Under the pieces are notes generated by a model. That model did not search any database. It saw only the letters and a list, made by a program, of their open reading frames with translations, and was not told the origin of the DNA. A stretch of 64,000 nucleotides of DNA from DATBJJ01 sp963750915 (lineage in GTDB: Bacteria > Acidobacteriota > Vicinamibacteria > Vicinamibacterales > 2-12-FULL-66-21), in assembly GCA_963750915.1 (NCBI GenBank), contig CAVVSF010000007.1:868001-932000 (forward strand), given 5' to 3'. The position numbers and the translations under genes were made by a program. Of this stretch, positions 26,376 to 35,055 are shown in pieces. Position 1 is the stretch's first letter. Each line of letters starts with the position of its first letter.

Positions 26376-26605
26376 CTGCAGGCTGTCGATTGAAGATTGA
26401 AGACTGCAGATTGCCGATTTTGGAATTGCAGATTGTTGATTTTGGATTTTGGGCGCCTTCGGCGCCATACGGGGGCGAACCCAGCAACAAGCCTCAAATC
26501 ACCACCAGACATCCACAATCCAAAATCGAAAATCCCAATCTGCAGTCGTCAATCTGCAATCGACAATTCCAATCATCAATCTGCAGTCTTCAATCTTCAG
26601 TCGTA
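26376..26605. repeat. Mirror-arm heptad element with GGCGCC hairpin
   Basis: Left arm of GATTGAA/GACTGCA/GATTGCC heptads, central hairpin GGCGCC-TTC-GGCGCC at 26452-26466, a middle stretch with GGGGGCGAACCC, then a right arm of CAATCTG/CAGTCGT/CAATCTT heptads. The right arm runs into the 3' end of the regulator gene (stop at 26590-26592), so the last few codons and the stop of that gene are made of repeat sequence. Confidence 0.86.
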
Positions 26606-27708
26606 GGGCTTTTACCACAAGACTCTCTGACGATGAGTTGGCAGTCGAGGAGGATGTCGCGGGCGGGAAGGTCGCGGTGGGCGACGCGTTCGAGCATGGC
26701 GGCGAGCGCCGCTTCCCCGATCTGGCGGGTCGGCTGGCGCCACGTCGTCAGCGGCACGGGCAGCAGGCCGGCAAACTCGACGTCGTCGATCCCGACCAGG
26801 CGGATATCGCCGGGAATGGCGCTGCCGATCCTGAGCAGCGTCTGCATCAGCCGGCCGGCCGTACGGTCGTTGGCGCAGACGATGCCGTCGGGGCGGTCGG
26901 CTTCGACAAGCGCGCGGACGCTGGCGCGATCGGACGGGTCGAGACGGTGAGCGCGCGGCGTCTCGGCGGTCAGGTTCCAGGCGAAGAGGGCTTCGCGATA
27001 ACCGGCCTCGCGGGCATCGACTGTCGCGGCCGCGTTCGGCAACCCCACGAAACTGATACGGCGGCTGCCCAGCTTCAGCAGGTGCGCGGTGACGGCGTAG
27101 CCGGCGCGGCGGTTGTCGATGCCGACGAGATCGTGGTGACCGCGTTCCGGGTAGGCGTAGACCGTGCGGTCGAGGAGCACGATCGGAATGCCGGCGGCGT
27201 CCAGCGCGTTCGCGATGCGCTCGTTGACGTCGGCGCTGGCCTCGCCGAACTCGAGCGGCGCGAAGAAGACACCTGAGACCTGGCGCTGGATGTAGTGCTG
27301 GCACTGCTGCCACGCACGCTCTTCCTTGTTCGCGCCGCCGTGCGGACTGCCCCATACGAGCGCATGGCGCTCGGCGAGCGGCGAAGCCATCATCCCCTGG
27401 CAGACCGGCTCGAAGATCTCCGTCTCACCGAGGTCTGGAATCAGCAACCCGAACGACAGCGCCTGCGCCTGTGTTGCCTGCGGCGCGCGCACGAAGGTTC
27501 CCGATCCGGCGCGCCGCTCGACCATCCCCTGGAGCTGCAGGTCCCGGACGGCTCGGCCGACGGTGATCCGCGAGGCGCCGAAACGCCGGCCGAGCTCGGC
27601 CTCGCTCGGCAGCCGCTCCCCACGCTCGAGCTTGCCCGAACGGATGTCCCGCCACAGCGTGTCGTACACGTGCTTGTACTTGGGAGGGTCGGCTGCACCG
27701 CGTGCCAT
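26590..27708 (-). CDS. GntR/LacI hybrid transcriptional regulator (AraR type)
   Basis: A 372-residue regulator: N-terminal GntR winged helix (residues about 10-78, ERLPSEAELGRRFGASRITVGRAVRDLQLQG) joined to a LacI/periplasmic-binding-type sensor domain (about 85-360, SFGLLIPDLGETEIFEPVCQG and GIVCANDRTAGRLMQTL). This architecture is that of Bacillus AraR, a sugar-responsive repressor. The C-terminal few residues TTED and the stop codon fall in the heptad repeat element. A GCTGT-N10-ACAGC palindrome overlaps the region just upstream of its start. Effector unknown; likely a sugar or nucleoside given neighbours. Confidence 0.87.
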   Translation of the reverse strand: MARGAADPPKYKHVYDTLWRDIRSGKLERGERLPSEAELGRRFGASRITVGRAVRDLQLQGMVERRAGSGTFVRAPQATQAQALSFGLLIPDLGETEIFEPVCQGMMASPLAERHALVWGSPHGGANKEERAWQQCQHYIQRQVSGVFFAPLEFGEASADVNERIANALDAAGIPIVLLDRTVYAYPERGHHDLVGIDNRRAGYAVTAHLLKLGSRRISFVGLPNAAATVDAREAGYREALFAWNLTAETPRAHRLDPSDRASVRALVEADRPDGIVCANDRTAGRLMQTLLRIGSAIPGDIRLVGIDDVEFAGLLPVPLTTWRQPTRQIGEAALAAMLERVAHRDLPARDILLDCQLIVRESCGKSPTTED

Positions 27709-27728
27709 GCTGTAAATGATATGACAGC
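27709..27728. promoter_or_regulatory. GCTGT-N10-ACAGC palindrome at regulator start
   Basis: Five-base inverted repeats separated by ten AT-rich bases, immediately upstream of the regulator's ATG and in the 180-bp divergent gap with the HAD phosphatase gene. It would suit an autoregulatory operator of the GntR/LacI hybrid, but arms are short and no second copy was found. Confidence 0.3.
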
Positions 27729-27886
27729 TTTATGACTATCCGCAAGCCGCGGTGAGGCAATATGGTCAATTTTGTCCAGAATTTGCTACGTATGTCCATG
27801 TACCGCCTTTGACGAACCCCGCCCTGCCTGCTATCCTCGATCTCGGCATCTTGATATATCAATAAGCGGCAATGAGGAACGAACCC

Positions 27887-28693
27887 ATGACGACGACTCT
27901 ACCCAAGCATTTCCTGGTGGCGTCGGATTTCGATCAGACACTGAGCTTCAACGACTCCGGCACCGTCCTCAGCGAGCTGATTGGCGCCTCGCGCTTCGAG
28001 GAGAAGGTCAACGGCCTGGCCCGCAGCAACCTCGTGCAGCAGGGCGGCGAGCTCGCCTACCTGATTCGCCACGATCCCGAGTTTCGCGGCGTCCGCCGCG
28101 AGCACCTCGAAGAGACCGGGCGGCGGGTGCGCCTCCGGCGCAATATCCCGGCGCTCGTCGACGTCCTCTCGCGCGGCGTCGAGGGCTGCCAGTTCTCCTT
28201 CTTCGTCATCTCGGCGGCGCCGCGCGAGGTCATCCAGTCGGCGCTCGAGGGCATCGTCGAGCCGGCGAACATCTTCGGGACCGAGCTGGAGTTCGACGAC
28301 TCCGGCGAGGTGCAGTCGATCGCCCGCGTCCCGGCCGGCTACGGCAAGGTCGCGGTGGTCGAGGAGCTGGAGGACCGCCTCGGCATCGCGCCGGATCGGA
28401 CGATCTATATCGGCGACGGCAGCTCGGACGTCCACGTCATGCTGCACGTCAACAACCGCGCCGGCCACACCATCGCCGTCTCCGAGAACAAGCAGCTGGC
28501 GCGGATCGCGCGCAGCACGATCCTGAGCGACGACGCCTCGAGCGTGATCGTGCCGATCCTCGACGAAGTCCTGGGCTGGGGCGTGCGCGACATCCGGGCG
28601 CTGTTCGAGTCCTACGGCCTGACGCTGCAGGAGTGGGAAAAGGCGCGGACCGACCGGGTCACGGTCGGCGATGCGGCGCGCGAGGTCGCGTGA
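27887..28693 (+). CDS. HAD-superfamily phosphatase (phosphoserine phosphatase-like)
   Basis: A 268-residue HAD hydrolase. Motif I is SDFDQTLSF near residue 12-20 (nucleophile Asp and acid/base Asp two residues on), motif II-like FVISAAPREV, and motif III-IV YIGDGSSDVHVML. The C1 cap region resembles phosphoserine/haloacid phosphatases of the MtnX/SerB type. ATG at 27887 is chosen because GAGGAA sits 6 bp upstream; an ATG at 27872 would include that site in the coding sequence. The stop overlaps the start of the next small membrane gene (TGATG). Substrate unknown. Confidence 0.82.
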   Translation: MTTTLPKHFLVASDFDQTLSFNDSGTVLSELIGASRFEEKVNGLARSNLVQQGGELAYLIRHDPEFRGVRREHLEETGRRVRLRRNIPALVDVLSRGVEGCQFSFFVISAAPREVIQSALEGIVEPANIFGTELEFDDSGEVQSIARVPAGYGKVAVVEELEDRLGIAPDRTIYIGDGSSDVHVMLHVNNRAGHTIAVSENKQLARIARSTILSDDASSVIVPILDEVLGWGVRDIRALFESYGLTLQEWEKARTDRVTVGDAAREVA

Positions 28694-28956
28694 TGGACCT
28701 CCGTCCGGTCGAGTATCTCGGGTGGGCGGCGACGGCCGTCTTCGTCAGCTCCTACTTCTGCGCCCGCGCCGAAACGCTGAAGCGGGTCCAGATGGCGGGC
28801 GCCGCGATGTGGATCGCCTACGGCGTCGTGATCGGCGCCGCGCCGGTCATCGTCGCCAACCTGCTGGTGCTCGGGGCCGCCGGTTGGACGCGCGCGTCTA
28901 CTGCGCCTTCGGGTGCGACGCCGTCGATCCCTCCGTCAGTCCAAGAACCCACTTGA
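28693..28956 (+). CDS. Small membrane protein, YgjV-like
   Basis: An 87-residue protein with three hydrophobic segments (YLGWAATAVFVSSYFCA, MAGAAMWIAYGVVIGA, PVIVANLLVLGAAGWT), resembling the YgjV-type inner-membrane family. It is coupled to the HAD phosphatase by TGATG. The last 59 bp overlap the 3' end of the convergent ThuA gene, encoding a Pro/Ser-rich tail. Function unknown; a role tied to the phosphatase is suggested only by coupling. Confidence 0.65.
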   Translation: MDLRPVEYLGWAATAVFVSSYFCARAETLKRVQMAGAAMWIAYGVVIGAAPVIVANLLVLGAAGWTRASTAPSGATPSIPPSVQEPT

Positions 28957-29878
28957 TCGCCTCGAGATACATCTTGGTGACGTCGGGATCGGTCCACGAT
29001 TCCTTGGTGTGGCCGAGGCTGGAGTAGAAGACACGGCCCTTGCCGTAGGTCTTGGCCCAGGTGATCGCGAAGTCGCGGTCCGACCGCAGCTCGACGCGGG
29101 CGCGGCCGCGGCCGGTCGGTGACGGCGGCGGCTCCGGTCCGCCCACGACCGAGGCGTTGAGCGGGGCGCCGAGCTTGTTCTCGTCCAGCCGCATCAGCAC
29201 GTTGACCTTGCTGCGCGAGAACGTCTCCATCTTCGGCATGTACATCTCGTCGAAGAGCACGAGCCGGTTGGCCGCGAAGTGCCGCGTCGCCGGGAACTCC
29301 CGGTCCTCGACGATCACGGGCGCCGGGAAATGATTCCACGGATGCGCAGCGAACTCGCCGCCGATCATCTCGGTGTATTCGGGCCAGATGCCGCTGCGGT
29401 GCGCGTCGAGCGCGGCGTGCACGCCGACGAATCCCTTGCCCTCGTCGCGAATGAAGGAGATGAACTCTTTCTTCTGCTCGTCGCTGAGGTTCCAGTTGCC
29501 GGTCGTGTTGACCGCGACGATGGCGTCGAAGTAGTCGAGGTTGCGGCTCTCGCCGCCGCCGGCGCTGCCCTTCGTGATCCACTTGGTGTCGGTGCGGATC
29601 TCGCTCTCGAAGATGCCCGACTGGTTGCCGATGGTCCAGAGCGTTGCCGCCGCGTTGGTAATCGACGCGTGGTGGAATCCATTGGCGAACGCGAGTATCA
29701 GCACCTTCTTCCTGGGGACCGGGATCGATTCCGGTAACGGCGCCCGCGCGGCTGGTTGAACCGGTGCGGCTGCCTGCCCCGCCGGCGGCGCCGGCGCCTG
29801 CGCTTCCCCATCCCATGCCGTGCCTGCCCCGGCGATCACCATGCACAGGCCCACGATCGCGGTCACGAGTCGACTCAT
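28898..29878 (-). CDS. Secreted ThuA-domain protein
   Basis: A 326-residue ThuA (trehalose utilisation-like, class I glutamine amidotransferase-like fold) protein. Signal peptide (LVTAIVGLCMVIAGAGTAW) and Pro/Ala linker are followed by VLILAFANGFHHASI, DAIVAVNTTGNW, GKGFVGVHAALD and RVFYSSLGHTKESW, the standard ThuA landmarks. ATG at 29878 is preceded by AGGAGG ten bases upstream. Such proteins usually accompany sugar dehydrogenases in Bacteroidota and Acidobacteriota; biochemical role unclear. Confidence 0.87.
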   Translation of the reverse strand: MSRLVTAIVGLCMVIAGAGTAWDGEAQAPAPPAGQAAAPVQPAARAPLPESIPVPRKKVLILAFANGFHHASITNAAATLWTIGNQSGIFESEIRTDTKWITKGSAGGGESRNLDYFDAIVAVNTTGNWNLSDEQKKEFISFIRDEGKGFVGVHAALDAHRSGIWPEYTEMIGGEFAAHPWNHFPAPVIVEDREFPATRHFAANRLVLFDEMYMPKMETFSRSKVNVLMRLDENKLGAPLNASVVGGPEPPPSPTGRGRARVELRSDRDFAITWAKTYGKGRVFYSSLGHTKESWTDPDVTKMYLEAIKWVLGLTEGSTASHPKAQ

Positions 29879-29884
29879 CTCGCC

Positions 29885-30162
29885 AAAGCCTCCTCTTCTC
29901 ACCGAGGGGCTTCGCCCCTCGGACTCCCCACTGGCTCGCTCGCGGGGGCCCCTCCCCCACTCCGCTCGCCAGGCTCGCTCGCTGCCGCTCGCTTGCGCAT
30001 TTACGAGATGCCACTTGGAGAGCTTATCTCGTAGGCCCCTCGCCATCTCCGTTCTGCGAGCGAGCGCGGCGAGCGAGCCACGCGAACGGAGGGCGCCGGC
30101 GTAGCGGCGCGCGAGAGAGCGTGTAGGGGAGCCCGAGGGGCGAAGCCCCTCGGTGAGACTAA
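29885..30162. repeat. Long palindromic CCGAGGGGCTTCGCCCCTCGG element
   Basis: The 340-bp gap between the ThuA gene and the divergent dehydrogenase is flanked by CTCACCGAGGGGCTTCGCCC at 29898 and its mirror at about 30135-30160, each itself a hairpin (GAGGGGC-TTC-GCCCCTC). Inside are GGCTCGCTCGC/GCGAGCGAGC arms and an ACGAGAT/ATCTCGT pair near the centre, so the whole segment could form a cruciform. A partial copy lies at 35764-35935. No gene was seen in this gap. Confidence 0.83.
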
Positions 30163-30218
30163 GATAGCAGCGAACGGCCATCGGTCGATGGCGGCGCGAA
30201 GCGAATCCGGGAGCGATA

Positions 30219-31271
30219 GTGGCGACAGACGTGCGCGTGGGACTGCTTGGGTTCGGCCATGGTGGCGAGGTCTTCCACGCCCCGTTGATTCACGCGACGC
30301 CCGGCCTGACCCTCGCCGCCGTCGTCACGACCGATCCCGAACGCCGCGCCCGCGTCGTCCGTGACTACCCCGCCGCCCGCATCGCTTCCAGCGCCGCCGA
30401 GCTCTGGGATGCGGCCGCCGGCTTATCCCTCGACCTGGTCGTCGTCGCCACGCCCAACAAGTCACACGCGCCGCTCGCGCTCGAGGCGCTCGCCAGCGGG
30501 CACCATGTCGTCATCGACAAGCCGATCGCCGCGACCGCGGCCGACGCCCGCCGCGTGATCGACGAGGCCGGTCGCCGAAGACGATTGCTGACGGTGTTCC
30601 AGAATCGCCGCTGGGACGGTGACTTCCTCACCGTCAGGAAGCTGATCGAACGCGGCGCCTGTGGCGAAGTCTGGCGCTTCGAGTCGCGATTCGAGCGCTG
30701 GCGCCCGGCGCCGCGCGGCGGCTGGCGCGAGAATCCGGCCGCCGACGAGGCGAGCGGCGTGCTGTTCGACCTTGGCACGCACCTCATCGACCAGGCGCTG
30801 GTGCTCTTCGGCCCGGTCACCCACGTCGACGCCGAAGTCGATCGCCGGCGGCACGGCATGGCAGTGGCCGACGACGTGTGCGTGTCGCTGACGCACGCGT
30901 CGGGCGTGCGGAGCCGGCTGTGGATGTCGCTGGCGTGCGCCCAGCCGGGCCCGCGCTACCGGGTCCTCGGCAGCAAGGCCGGTTTCACCAAGTACGGCAT
31001 GGACGTCCAGGAAGACGCGTTGCGCGCCGGCGCCCGCCCGGGCCATCCCGGCTGGGGTGAAGATGCGCCCCAGCACTACGGCACGCTCGGCGCCGACGAT
31101 GCGCTCGAGAGAGTAGCGACTGAACTGGGCAGGTACCAGGATTTCTACGCCGCCGTGGCGCGCGCGATCCGCGACGGCGGGGCGCCCCCCGTCGATCCGA
31201 ACGACGCCGTTACCACCCTCGAAATCATCGAGACCGCAATCGCGCAGGGCCGGAAACTCGGACTATCCTAG
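30219..31271 (+). CDS. Gfo/Idh/MocA-family oxidoreductase
   Basis: A 350-residue cytoplasmic NAD(P)-dependent dehydrogenase. Rossmann motif VGLLGFGHGGEVFHAPLI, the pair VVVATPNKSHAPLALEAL and DKPIAATAADARRVID (the Lys of the EKP-type motif), and the C-terminal GVLFDLGTHLIDQALVLFG are characteristic of the YdgJ/IolW-like group that oxidises scyllo-inositol and related sugars. GTG start with GGGAG seven bases upstream. The neighbouring ThuA genes suggest a sugar or cyclitol substrate. Confidence 0.87.
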   Translation: MATDVRVGLLGFGHGGEVFHAPLIHATPGLTLAAVVTTDPERRARVVRDYPAARIASSAAELWDAAAGLSLDLVVVATPNKSHAPLALEALASGHHVVIDKPIAATAADARRVIDEAGRRRRLLTVFQNRRWDGDFLTVRKLIERGACGEVWRFESRFERWRPAPRGGWRENPAADEASGVLFDLGTHLIDQALVLFGPVTHVDAEVDRRRHGMAVADDVCVSLTHASGVRSRLWMSLACAQPGPRYRVLGSKAGFTKYGMDVQEDALRAGARPGHPGWGEDAPQHYGTLGADDALERVATELGRYQDFYAAVARAIRDGGAPPVDPNDAVTTLEIIETAIAQGRKLGLS

Positions 31272-31287
31272 GGCGATCGGCTCGAAC

Positions 31288-31320
31288 CGGTTGTCCGGTC
31301 GTCCGGTTGTGCGGTTGTCC
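31288..31320. repeat. Octamer array (CGGTTGTC/CGGTCGTC)
   Basis: Four 8-bp units CGGTTGTC CGGTCGTC CGGTTGTG CGGTTGTC between the Gfo/Idh/MocA gene and the second ThuA gene. Third locus of the octamer family. Confidence 0.82.
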
Positions 31321-31362
31321 GTCGTGACGGACGGACGCCAGTTCAAACGACCAGCGAGGAAC

Positions 31363-32160
31363 ATGACATCGATGCAGCAGATCACATATCGCGCCCTTGC
31401 CCTCGCCCTCGCCGTCGCAGGCGCCGGCTGGCTCACCCTTTCCGCACAGGCGCCGCAAGGGCGCCGCGGCGGCCAGCCGGAAGCGCCGGGACCGCGCATC
31501 AACGCCCTCCTGGTGAGCGGCGGCGGATATCACGACTATCCGTTCCAGGCCAAGGTGATGATGGATCTGACACGGTCGCTGCCGGTCGACTGGACGGTGA
31601 CGATCCAGGGCGGACGCGGCACGACCGGACGTCAGCCGCTGCTCGACAACCCGGACTGGGCCAAGGGCTTCGACATCGTCGTCCACAACCAGTGCTTCGC
31701 GGACACCACCGACGAGGCGCTGCTGAAGCGGATCACGGGCGCCCACAAGGGCGGCCCGCCGGCGATCGTCATCCACTGCGCGATGCACACCTATCGCGCC
31801 GCCACCGTCGATACCTGGCGCGAGTTCCTCGGCGTCACGACTCGGCGGCACACGAAGTCGCACAACATCAGCGTCAAGGTGGCGGCGCCCGACCACTCGA
31901 TCATGAAGGGCTTCAAGGCCGACTGGGTGACGCCGATCGACGAGCTCTACGTCATCGACAAGTTCTGGCCGACCTCGAAGGCGCTGGCGACGGCGGTCAG
32001 CCCCGAGGACCAGAAGGAGTATCCGCTGGCGTGGGTGAGCGACTACGGCGGGACGCGGGTCTTCGGCACGACCCTCGGCCACGGCAACGACACCTGGAAC
32101 GACCCGGTGTTCCAGGACCTGATGCTGCGCGGCTTCAAGTGGGCAGTGAATCGCGAGTAG
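31363..32160 (+). CDS. Secreted ThuA-domain protein
   Basis: A 265-residue ThuA-like protein with signal peptide (LALALAVAGAGWLTLSAQA). Core motifs: INALLVSGGGYHDYPFQ, FDIVVHNQCFADTTDEALL, AIVIHCAMHTYR and GTRVFGTTLGHGNDTW. It is distinct from the first ThuA protein and belongs to the branch with a Cys in the HCAMH elbow. GAGGA lies just before ATG 31363; an ATG at 31372 has better spacing and would shorten the signal peptide by three residues. Role presumably in extracytoplasmic sugar handling. Confidence 0.83.
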   Translation: MTSMQQITYRALALALAVAGAGWLTLSAQAPQGRRGGQPEAPGPRINALLVSGGGYHDYPFQAKVMMDLTRSLPVDWTVTIQGGRGTTGRQPLLDNPDWAKGFDIVVHNQCFADTTDEALLKRITGAHKGGPPAIVIHCAMHTYRAATVDTWREFLGVTTRRHTKSHNISVKVAAPDHSIMKGFKADWVTPIDELYVIDKFWPTSKALATAVSPEDQKEYPLAWVSDYGGTRVFGTTLGHGNDTWNDPVFQDLMLRGFKWAVNRE

Positions 32161-32231
32161 GAGCCGGAATGAAGCTCGCGCACCGTCAGCTGTCCGGTCC
32201 GGGCAGGCAGCGCCGCCCGTAAACTGAGCTC

Positions 32232-33419
32232 GTGCCGCACCGCACACAGGTTGGCATCGTCGGCGCCGGTCCCGCCGGCCTGATGCTCGGCCACCTGCTC
32301 CATCGTCACGGCGTCGACTCGGTCATCGTCGAGAACCGCAGCCGGCAGCATGTGATCGAGCGCGTCCGCGCCGGCGTCCTCGAGCAGGGCACTGTCGACC
32401 TGATGCGCGAAGCGGGGGTCGGCCAGCGGCTCGATCGCGAGGGGCTGCGCCACGACGGCCTCTATCTCGCCTTCGGCGGCAACCGCCACCGAATCGATCT
32501 CTCCGAGCTGACCGGCGGCCGCGCCATTACGGTCTACGGGCAGAACGAGGTCGTCAAGGATCTGATCGACGCGAGGACGGCGACGTCCAGGCCGCTGGTG
32601 TTCGAGGCCGACGATGTCGTCGTCGACGGCGTCGCCGGCGACGAGCCGGTGATCCGGTACCGCGCCGACGGCCGCGGCGAGGAGCTGCGCTGCGACTTCG
32701 TCGCGGGATGCGATGGCTTCCACGGCATCTGCCGGCAGTCGATTCCTGGCGACGTCCTCAGGATTTACGAGCGCGCCTATCCGTTCGGATGGCTGGGCAT
32801 CCTCGCCGAGGCAGCACCGTCATCCCACGAGCTCGTCTACAGCCACCACGAGCGCGGCTTCGCGCTCTTCAGCATGCGATCGCCGACCGTCACGCGGCTC
32901 TACCTGCAGTGCGCGCCCGACGAGGATCTCGACGCCTGGCCGGACGAGCGGATCTGGAGCGAGCTCCAGGCGCGGCTCGCGACCGGCGACGGCTGGCGAC
33001 CCAACGAAGGACCGATCTTTCAGAAGGCCGTGACCGGGATGCGGAGCTTCGTCGCCGAGCCGATGCGCTACGGCCGTCTGTTCCTCGCTGGCGACGCCGC
33101 GCACATCGTGCCGCCGACCGGCGCCAAGGGCCTCAACCTGGCGATGGCGGACGTCTATCGCCTGTCGTTCGCGATCGCGGAGCACTACCGCGCCGCGAGC
33201 GATCGGCTGCTCGATCTCTATTCCGAGCGGTCGCTGCGCCGGACGTGGCGGGCGCAGCGGTTCTCGTGGTTCATGACGTCGCTGCTGCACGTCATGGACA
33301 GCGGCAACCCGTTCGATCACCGGCGTCAGGTCGCGGACCTGGAGTATCTTGTAAGTTCCCGCGCCGCGATGACAAGCCTCGCCGAGAGCTACGCCGGCAC
33401 GCCGTTCGAGCATGAGTAA
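32232..33419 (+). CDS. pobA: 4-hydroxybenzoate 3-monooxygenase
   Basis: FAD-dependent hydroxylase converting 4-hydroxybenzoate to protocatechuate. At 395 residues it matches the Pseudomonas enzyme (394). FAD motif GIVGAGPAGLMLG (Gly11, Gly13, Gly16), the substrate-site block SHELVYSHHERGFALFS and the second FAD motif GRLFLAGDAAHIVPPTGAKG are all present. GTG start. It overlaps pcaI by 8 bp and heads a pobA-pcaI-pcaJ-pcaH operon. No PobR-type regulator is visible beside it. Confidence 0.95.
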   Translation: MPHRTQVGIVGAGPAGLMLGHLLHRHGVDSVIVENRSRQHVIERVRAGVLEQGTVDLMREAGVGQRLDREGLRHDGLYLAFGGNRHRIDLSELTGGRAITVYGQNEVVKDLIDARTATSRPLVFEADDVVVDGVAGDEPVIRYRADGRGEELRCDFVAGCDGFHGICRQSIPGDVLRIYERAYPFGWLGILAEAAPSSHELVYSHHERGFALFSMRSPTVTRLYLQCAPDEDLDAWPDERIWSELQARLATGDGWRPNEGPIFQKAVTGMRSFVAEPMRYGRLFLAGDAAHIVPPTGAKGLNLAMADVYRLSFAIAEHYRAASDRLLDLYSERSLRRTWRAQRFSWFMTSLLHVMDSGNPFDHRRQVADLEYLVSSRAAMTSLAESYAGTPFEHE

Positions 33420-34272
33420 GCTGACGACGCTCCGCGCCGCCATCGAGGCGACCGTGCGCCCTGGCGATCGGGTCGCGCTCGAAGGCTTCACCCACCTGAT
33501 TCCGTTTGCCGCCGGGCACGAGATCATCCGGCAGAAGATCGGCGATCTGACGCTGATTCGAATGACGCCGGACCTGCTCTACGACCAGATGATCGGCAGC
33601 GGCTGCGCCCGCAAGCTCGTGTTCTCGTGGGGCGGCAATCCCGGCGTCGGCTCACTGCACCGGCTGCGCGACGCGGTCGAGCGCGGCTGGCCGCGGCCGC
33701 TCGAGATCGAGGAGCACAGCCACTCGGCGATGGCGCACGCCTACGCCGCCGGCGCCGCCGGCATGCCGTGCGCGGTGTTCAAGGGCTACCGCGGCTCGGA
33801 GCTCGCGCGGGTCAATGCGAACATCAAGTTCATCGACTGCCCGTTCACCGGCGAGCCGCTCGCGGTCGTGCCGGCGATCAAGCCCGACGTCACTATCGTC
33901 CACGCGCAGAAGGCCGACCGCGAGGGCAACGTCCTCGTCGAGGGCATTGTCGGCGTGCAGAAGGAAGCCGTGCTGGCGGCGGCGCGCGCCGTGGCGACGG
34001 TCGAAGAGATCGTCGATCGATTCGAGGGGGTCGGGACGAACGCCGTCATCCTGCCGTCGTGGACGCTGAACGCGATCGTTCACGTGCCCGGCGGCGCCCA
34101 CCCGTCGTACGCGCACGGCTACTACGATCGCGACAACGCGTTCTATGTCGGCTGGGACGAGATCGCGCGCGATCGTCAGCGCTTCACGCAGTGGATCGAC
34201 GCCAACGTCCATGGCAGCGGCCCCGGCGATTTCGCGGCGCGAGTCGTGCCGCGAAAGGAGCGCGCGTCGTGA
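33412..34272 (+). CDS. pcaI: 3-oxoadipate CoA-transferase, subunit A
   Basis: A 286-residue alpha subunit of the family I CoA-transferase that activates 3-oxoadipate with succinyl-CoA. The glycine-rich loop region appears as VALEGFTHLIPFAAGHEII and the family segment as FVGW-like GYYDRDNAFYVGWDEIARD. Its length fits the CatI-like group (about 280) better than the short PcaI of P. putida (231). It overlaps pobA upstream and pcaJ downstream (GTGA), indicating tight coupling. Confidence 0.9.
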   Translation: MSKLTTLRAAIEATVRPGDRVALEGFTHLIPFAAGHEIIRQKIGDLTLIRMTPDLLYDQMIGSGCARKLVFSWGGNPGVGSLHRLRDAVERGWPRPLEIEEHSHSAMAHAYAAGAAGMPCAVFKGYRGSELARVNANIKFIDCPFTGEPLAVVPAIKPDVTIVHAQKADREGNVLVEGIVGVQKEAVLAAARAVATVEEIVDRFEGVGTNAVILPSWTLNAIVHVPGGAHPSYAHGYYDRDNAFYVGWDEIARDRQRFTQWIDANVHGSGPGDFAARVVPRKERAS

Positions 34273-35051
34273 GCGGAGCGTACACTGCGTCGGAGATGAT
34301 GACCGTCGCCGCGGCGCGGGCGCTCGCCAACGACGACATCTGCTTCGTCGGCATCGGGCTGCCGTCGGCGGCGTGCAACCTCGCGCGGCTGACGCACGCG
34401 CCGAAGCTGACGCTCGTCTACGAGTCCGGCACGATCGAGACGAAGCCGTCGGTGCTGCCGCTGTCGATCGGCGACGGCGAGCTCTGCGAGACCGCGTTGA
34501 CGACGGTGTCGGTGCCGGAGATGTTCCAGTACTGGCTGCAGGGCGGACGAATCTCGGTCGGCTTCCTCGGCGGAGCGCAGATCGATCGCTTCGGCAACCT
34601 GAACAGCACCGTCATCGGTCCGTACGAGAAGCCCAAGGTGAGGCTGCCCGGCAGCGGCGGCGCGACGGAAATCGCGACCAGCTGCCAGCGCATCTACATC
34701 GTGATGCGGCACAACCCGCGCGCGTTCGTCCGGAAGCTCGACTTCGTGACGTCGCTGGGGCACGGACCGACCGGCAGGGAACGGCGGGCGCTCAGCGTGA
34801 CGACCGAAGGTCCGGCGCTGCTCGTCACCGACCTCTGCACGATGCGGCCGGATCCTGACACCCACGAGTTCGCCGTCGTCAGCGTCCATCCCGGTGTGAC
34901 GCAGGACGCGGTGCGCGCCGCCACCGGGTGGGAGGTACGCTTCGCGGCGACCGTCGAGGAGACGCCTTCGCCAACCGCGACCGAGCTCGACGCGCTGCGG
35001 GACCTCAACGCCAGGACTGCTGAGGCGCATGGGGTCGGGAGCGAAGAGTAA
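34269..35051 (+). CDS. pcaJ: 3-oxoadipate CoA-transferase, subunit B
   Basis: A 260-residue beta subunit that carries the catalytic Glu, here in LVYESGTIETKP near residue 55. Other family stretches: FVGIGLPSAACNLARLTHAP and GFLGGAQIDRFGNLNSTVIG. A GTG start overlaps the pcaI stop (GTGA) and fits the family N-terminus SGAYTASEMMTVAAARAL; longer reading upstream in this frame is only pcaI out of frame. Ends 4 bp before the pcaH start. Confidence 0.92.
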   Translation: MSGAYTASEMMTVAAARALANDDICFVGIGLPSAACNLARLTHAPKLTLVYESGTIETKPSVLPLSIGDGELCETALTTVSVPEMFQYWLQGGRISVGFLGGAQIDRFGNLNSTVIGPYEKPKVRLPGSGGATEIATSCQRIYIVMRHNPRAFVRKLDFVTSLGHGPTGRERRALSVTTEGPALLVTDLCTMRPDPDTHEFAVVSVHPGVTQDAVRAATGWEVRFAATVEETPSPTATELDALRDLNARTAEAHGVGSEE

Positions 35052-35055
35052 TAAC

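Noticed and set aside
27740..27860. AraR-type GTAC operator upstream of the HAD gene
   Set aside because: CTACGTATGTCCATGTACC is only loosely dyadic and no second copy supports it.
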